Shown one piece after another: positions 61,054 through 64,000 of a stretch of 64,000 nt of DNA. Position numbers and translations under genes: made by a program. Below the pieces are notes generated by a model. The model worked only from the letters and a program-made list of their open reading frames with translations. It had not been told where the DNA came from and made no database searches. Source of the DNA: Bugula neritina (Eukaryota; Bryozoa; Gymnolaemata; Cheilostomatida; Bugulidae); assembly GCA_964035545.1 (NCBI GenBank), contig OZ037767.1, positions 5,976,207 to 6,040,206 of the forward strand, read 5' to 3'. The first letter of the stretch is position 1; every line of letters begins with the position of its first letter.

Positions 61054-63179
61054 TTTGCTCAGCTTTAGCTTACAATTCTCTGGGTTTTGTAGTTCATAGC
61101 GAGTTATTTTACAGGGAGACAACTTCCCATGCTACGAATGGCGGCTCAAACTTGAAAAAGCTACAACTGTGCACTTGCCTCACTTCGTCACACACCACCT
61201 GGTTTACATCACCAGCTGCAAGGTAGACTCAAGCTCACGAAGTCATGCAGTGTCAGACTGATGCAGGATATTTTCTGTTACCATTCTGTTGGAATAAGAC
61301 CAGGCTGATTTACCATTATGCAACTACTCCTACATTATACTAATTTGTATTTTTTGCTGATTATTGATCTTTCATGGAACTCACGAACAAACATAATCTT
61401 ATTTCTTTGTAAAGTGCCCCAAAATCTTTATTTAATTGCATGAAACATAGGATGCTAGTCTGAGTTTCAGCCTGCTCAGACCAAAAATTTCCAAAAAGAT
61501 TTACATTTTTCCAATATTTAAAAGATTTCCATTTCTCTCTACTTTTCAATTAGCTGCAATCTTACAAAAGTATTTCGAAATTTGGTATCCTACTAATAGG
61601 TGATTGCAACACCCTATACTACTCCAACAACAGCTCTTTACTCTAACTAGCTATCTATCTTCACCGCGATTGGGTTACTGTGTTGAACCTTTGACTACTT
61701 TATGACCTTAGCCGTAGTAACTCTCAGGCTTTGATTGTAAAAGACGGACTCTCTCTATTCACGCCGTTAAAAAATTGTTAAACGAGATTAGTCTGGAATG
61801 TTCTTTATCAGATCGCTGGCCTGGGAAAAGTTATTTATCGATTCAATAATAACGCAGTGACTATAGTTCTTTATATAGCATAGGCGGAGTATTGACGTCA
61901 TTAGCCATATATTATATTTGCCACGACGCTTCTCGCGATTGTACTATGGTTATCATACTAGCCTACTAACATGGCGATTCTAATAGTATTGTCAGTTAGA
62001 CTTATACTACATTTGTCTTATTCGGGCTAATGTTATGTGATTCCATGTAGTATGCAGCATTGATGACATTATGGTCGACCAAATACATTACAGTCACATA
62101 ACCTTTTATACACCACTAGGTCCTGCTATATGTCAAACAGGCATCAAAATTATTTTGAATATTTTTGCATTTAAATCATTTTTTCTGTCATATAACACAA
62201 AGTAATGAAATATTACAGGCATTTATGCTTACACTTGTTATTACCAGATATTTCCAGCTATTTTAGAAAAATGTATGCCCTATTCTCTGGCCTTCTTCTA
62301 ATGAGCAGACAAGCTAATATGAATTCACTGAGTCATGGAATTCATGATAGTATGGCCAAAAAGTGTGAAGAAATTTAAAAAAATATCTAGTTCAAGTTTA
62401 GAACTTTTGTATGTTATGGTTGAGCAGCTTTTAAAAATGTTTGTATATAGAGTTTATTATGGTTTCAACTTAGTACTGAAGTACCCTGTCATGACGCAAT
62501 GTTTTGTATTTGTTCAAATGGTACAGTAATATTATGTAACTCAATAAACCAATAGAGCCACAGTACTGCCTTGTTATATACTGTTTCACCAATACACAGC
62601 TTATTGAGCTCAGGCTAATTCAAAGTATTTTAGCCTTTGTTCTCAATATTCATATTTAGGGCTTGGAAGGGCAACGATCTTGCCAAACAGTGTAAAGGAA
62701 AAAATAATCCAAGAACCACAACTACTAGCCCATTGTGTTCATTCACTTGAGAGCAAGATATTGATTTCCAATAACTAATAGTAGTTAGACGCAAAGTTTA
62801 TAAACAAATACTGCAATAACAGCAGTAAACATCTCACTGAATGAATGACTCAGTGTTTACTACCCTACTGGTAAATAGTATAATTGAATGGCTATACAGT
62901 AACTAATTGGTTGTATACACACCAAGTTTCATTGAAGAAAAGGCAAAGTATTAATTAGACTCCCAAAGGCATGAGTCATAGAAGCCCCTTGGAATGCAGA
63001 GTAGAGTGGGTGTGTGCAATAACAGCCTATTGTGACAGCACACAGCAAGTGTCAACAGGAACTTCATCCTCTAACTACAGGGGTTTTCCATTTACTATAC
63101 TTAGGTTAGGGAATTCTTCAAAATTTATGAATGGAAAGTTACTTACACACTTAATACTGACATATTTACGGTATTCCTA

Positions 63180-63380
63180 AAGTAGACTATTGAAATATTA
63201 TAAATTAATATAGCTCTATAATAATTTCATGTATAATAAAAACGTATATAGCATAATATAGTAGCACAATCTTCTCCAATATATTGACATATACTTATGT
63301 AATATAATTTTATTAATATTTTGATATGAAATTATGTGATATAATATATTAGTATAAGATCATATAGTATAATGAGTAAA
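63180..63380. repeat. AT-rich low-complexity stretch
   Basis: It is nearly pure A/T, with recurring ATATAATAT and TAGTATAA words, and no unit. Confidence 0.6.
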
Positions 63381-64000
63381 TATGAAGTTCTGTTATTCAA
63401 CCAACTCTAAAGTTAGCGGTTCTTAAATGCAAGGCTTAATTCTTATTTTACATCATTTCAATTACACCAAACACATCTAGAATTAGCTTATTTGTAAGTC
63501 CATGTATGTGATATAATATTGCAAATAAAATTCAATGGTGCAGCTATATTTATACATTGACACTATTTTTACATGCTAAAAACAAAAGTAATAGAAACTA
63601 TATTCATGTTTGGTGACAAACCTTGTAAAGTAGACATAGCTAGCCGGGCCTTCAGCTCTTTCCCTCATGCTCTCAACTAAAGCTGTTTATGATTTGTTAT
63701 TTGCACTCATGTGCTACTACTGGTAGTGCATTGAGATGTGGTGATTCATCACATTCCTACATATCAGAGGATTTCCTAGGGAATCCTGACATCACACATC
63801 TTTGTAGTGTTGAGCAACCATCTAAAGCTTGTTGTAATTATGATGGAGGTTACAAAGTCCTAAAGCCAGCTATAATGATGGTTGACATCATCTAAACCAC
63901 ACTTTTACAGGTGCTTAAAAATTTCTACCATGAATAGATGAACTGAGTAAGTTGATTTCAACATAAGTTTCTGTCAGTTCACTTGGCTAATTTCTTTCTT

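Larger units (their letters stand above)
59297..64000. other. 3' flank of the UBR gene; no further gene seen
   Basis: No convincing exon follows. The 3' UTR end is uncertain: AATAAA occurs at 59939-59944, beyond an inverted-repeat element, and weaker signals lie nearer (AATTAAA near 59559). The stretch holds two related inverted-repeat elements, one with a nested hAT-like insertion, and very AT-rich sequence (about 63180-63380). Small ORFs at 62335, 62971 and 63689 lack family features or clear splice sites. Confidence 0.5.

Noticed and set aside
63689-63895. ORF of 68 codons with several Cys
   Set aside because: No signal peptide, family motif or clear splice sites; composition does not separate it from chance.

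Overview
The window is from a non-vertebrate animal nuclear genome. It is AT-rich, its genes are split by many GT-AG introns of about 0.1 to 3.5 kb, and it carries short inverted-repeat transposons, tRNA-like SINE signatures, microsatellites and minisatellites. Every gene was read by joining exons whose splice phases match; no transcript or database was available. The protein families (UBR1/2, CCDC57, TTC23) are animal. I cannot name the species; a lophotrochozoan-like invertebrate is only a guess.

Layout. 1-4949: non-coding, with low-complexity word clusters and a seemingly perfect 276-bp tandem duplication. 4950-20317 (+): a TPR protein of the TTC23/TTC23L family (8 exons) that runs in frame into a CCDC57 homologue (3 exons). 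The two probably form one fused gene of about 1426 residues. 21517-21720 (+): an orphan exon-like ORF. 23133-24880 and 26187-27884 (+): tandem paralogues encoding small secreted cysteine-rich proteins with two EGF-like domains. They share exon phases, and the first three coding exons are equal in length; each gene has a TATA box. 28035-30930: non-coding. 30931-32932 (-): a two-exon 97-residue coiled-coil protein, tentatively BBLN-like. 33796-59296 (+): a complete 34-exon N-recognin E3 ubiquitin ligase of the UBR1/UBR2 type (1809 residues). 59297-64000: non-coding, with an inverted-repeat element and a second copy of it that carries a nested hAT-like insertion.

Biology. TTC23 (ciliary EvC-zone factor) and CCDC57 (centrosome and centriolar-satellite protein) both belong to cilium/centrosome biology, so their joining is functionally coherent. 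The UBR gene holds the complete N-degron recognition and ubiquitylation machinery: UBR box, ClpS-like domain, RING and C-terminal cap. The small coiled-coil gene and the UBR gene are divergent and share an 863-bp upstream region. The EGF-like pair looks like a recent local duplication of a secreted-protein gene.

The most unusual feature is in the UBR gene. Tandem repeats there repeatedly span or begin at splice sites (exons 11, 13, 14, 28, 29 and 32), creating arrays of duplicated donors. Two of these arrays, with 39-bp and 18-bp units, keep the reading frame whichever donor is used.
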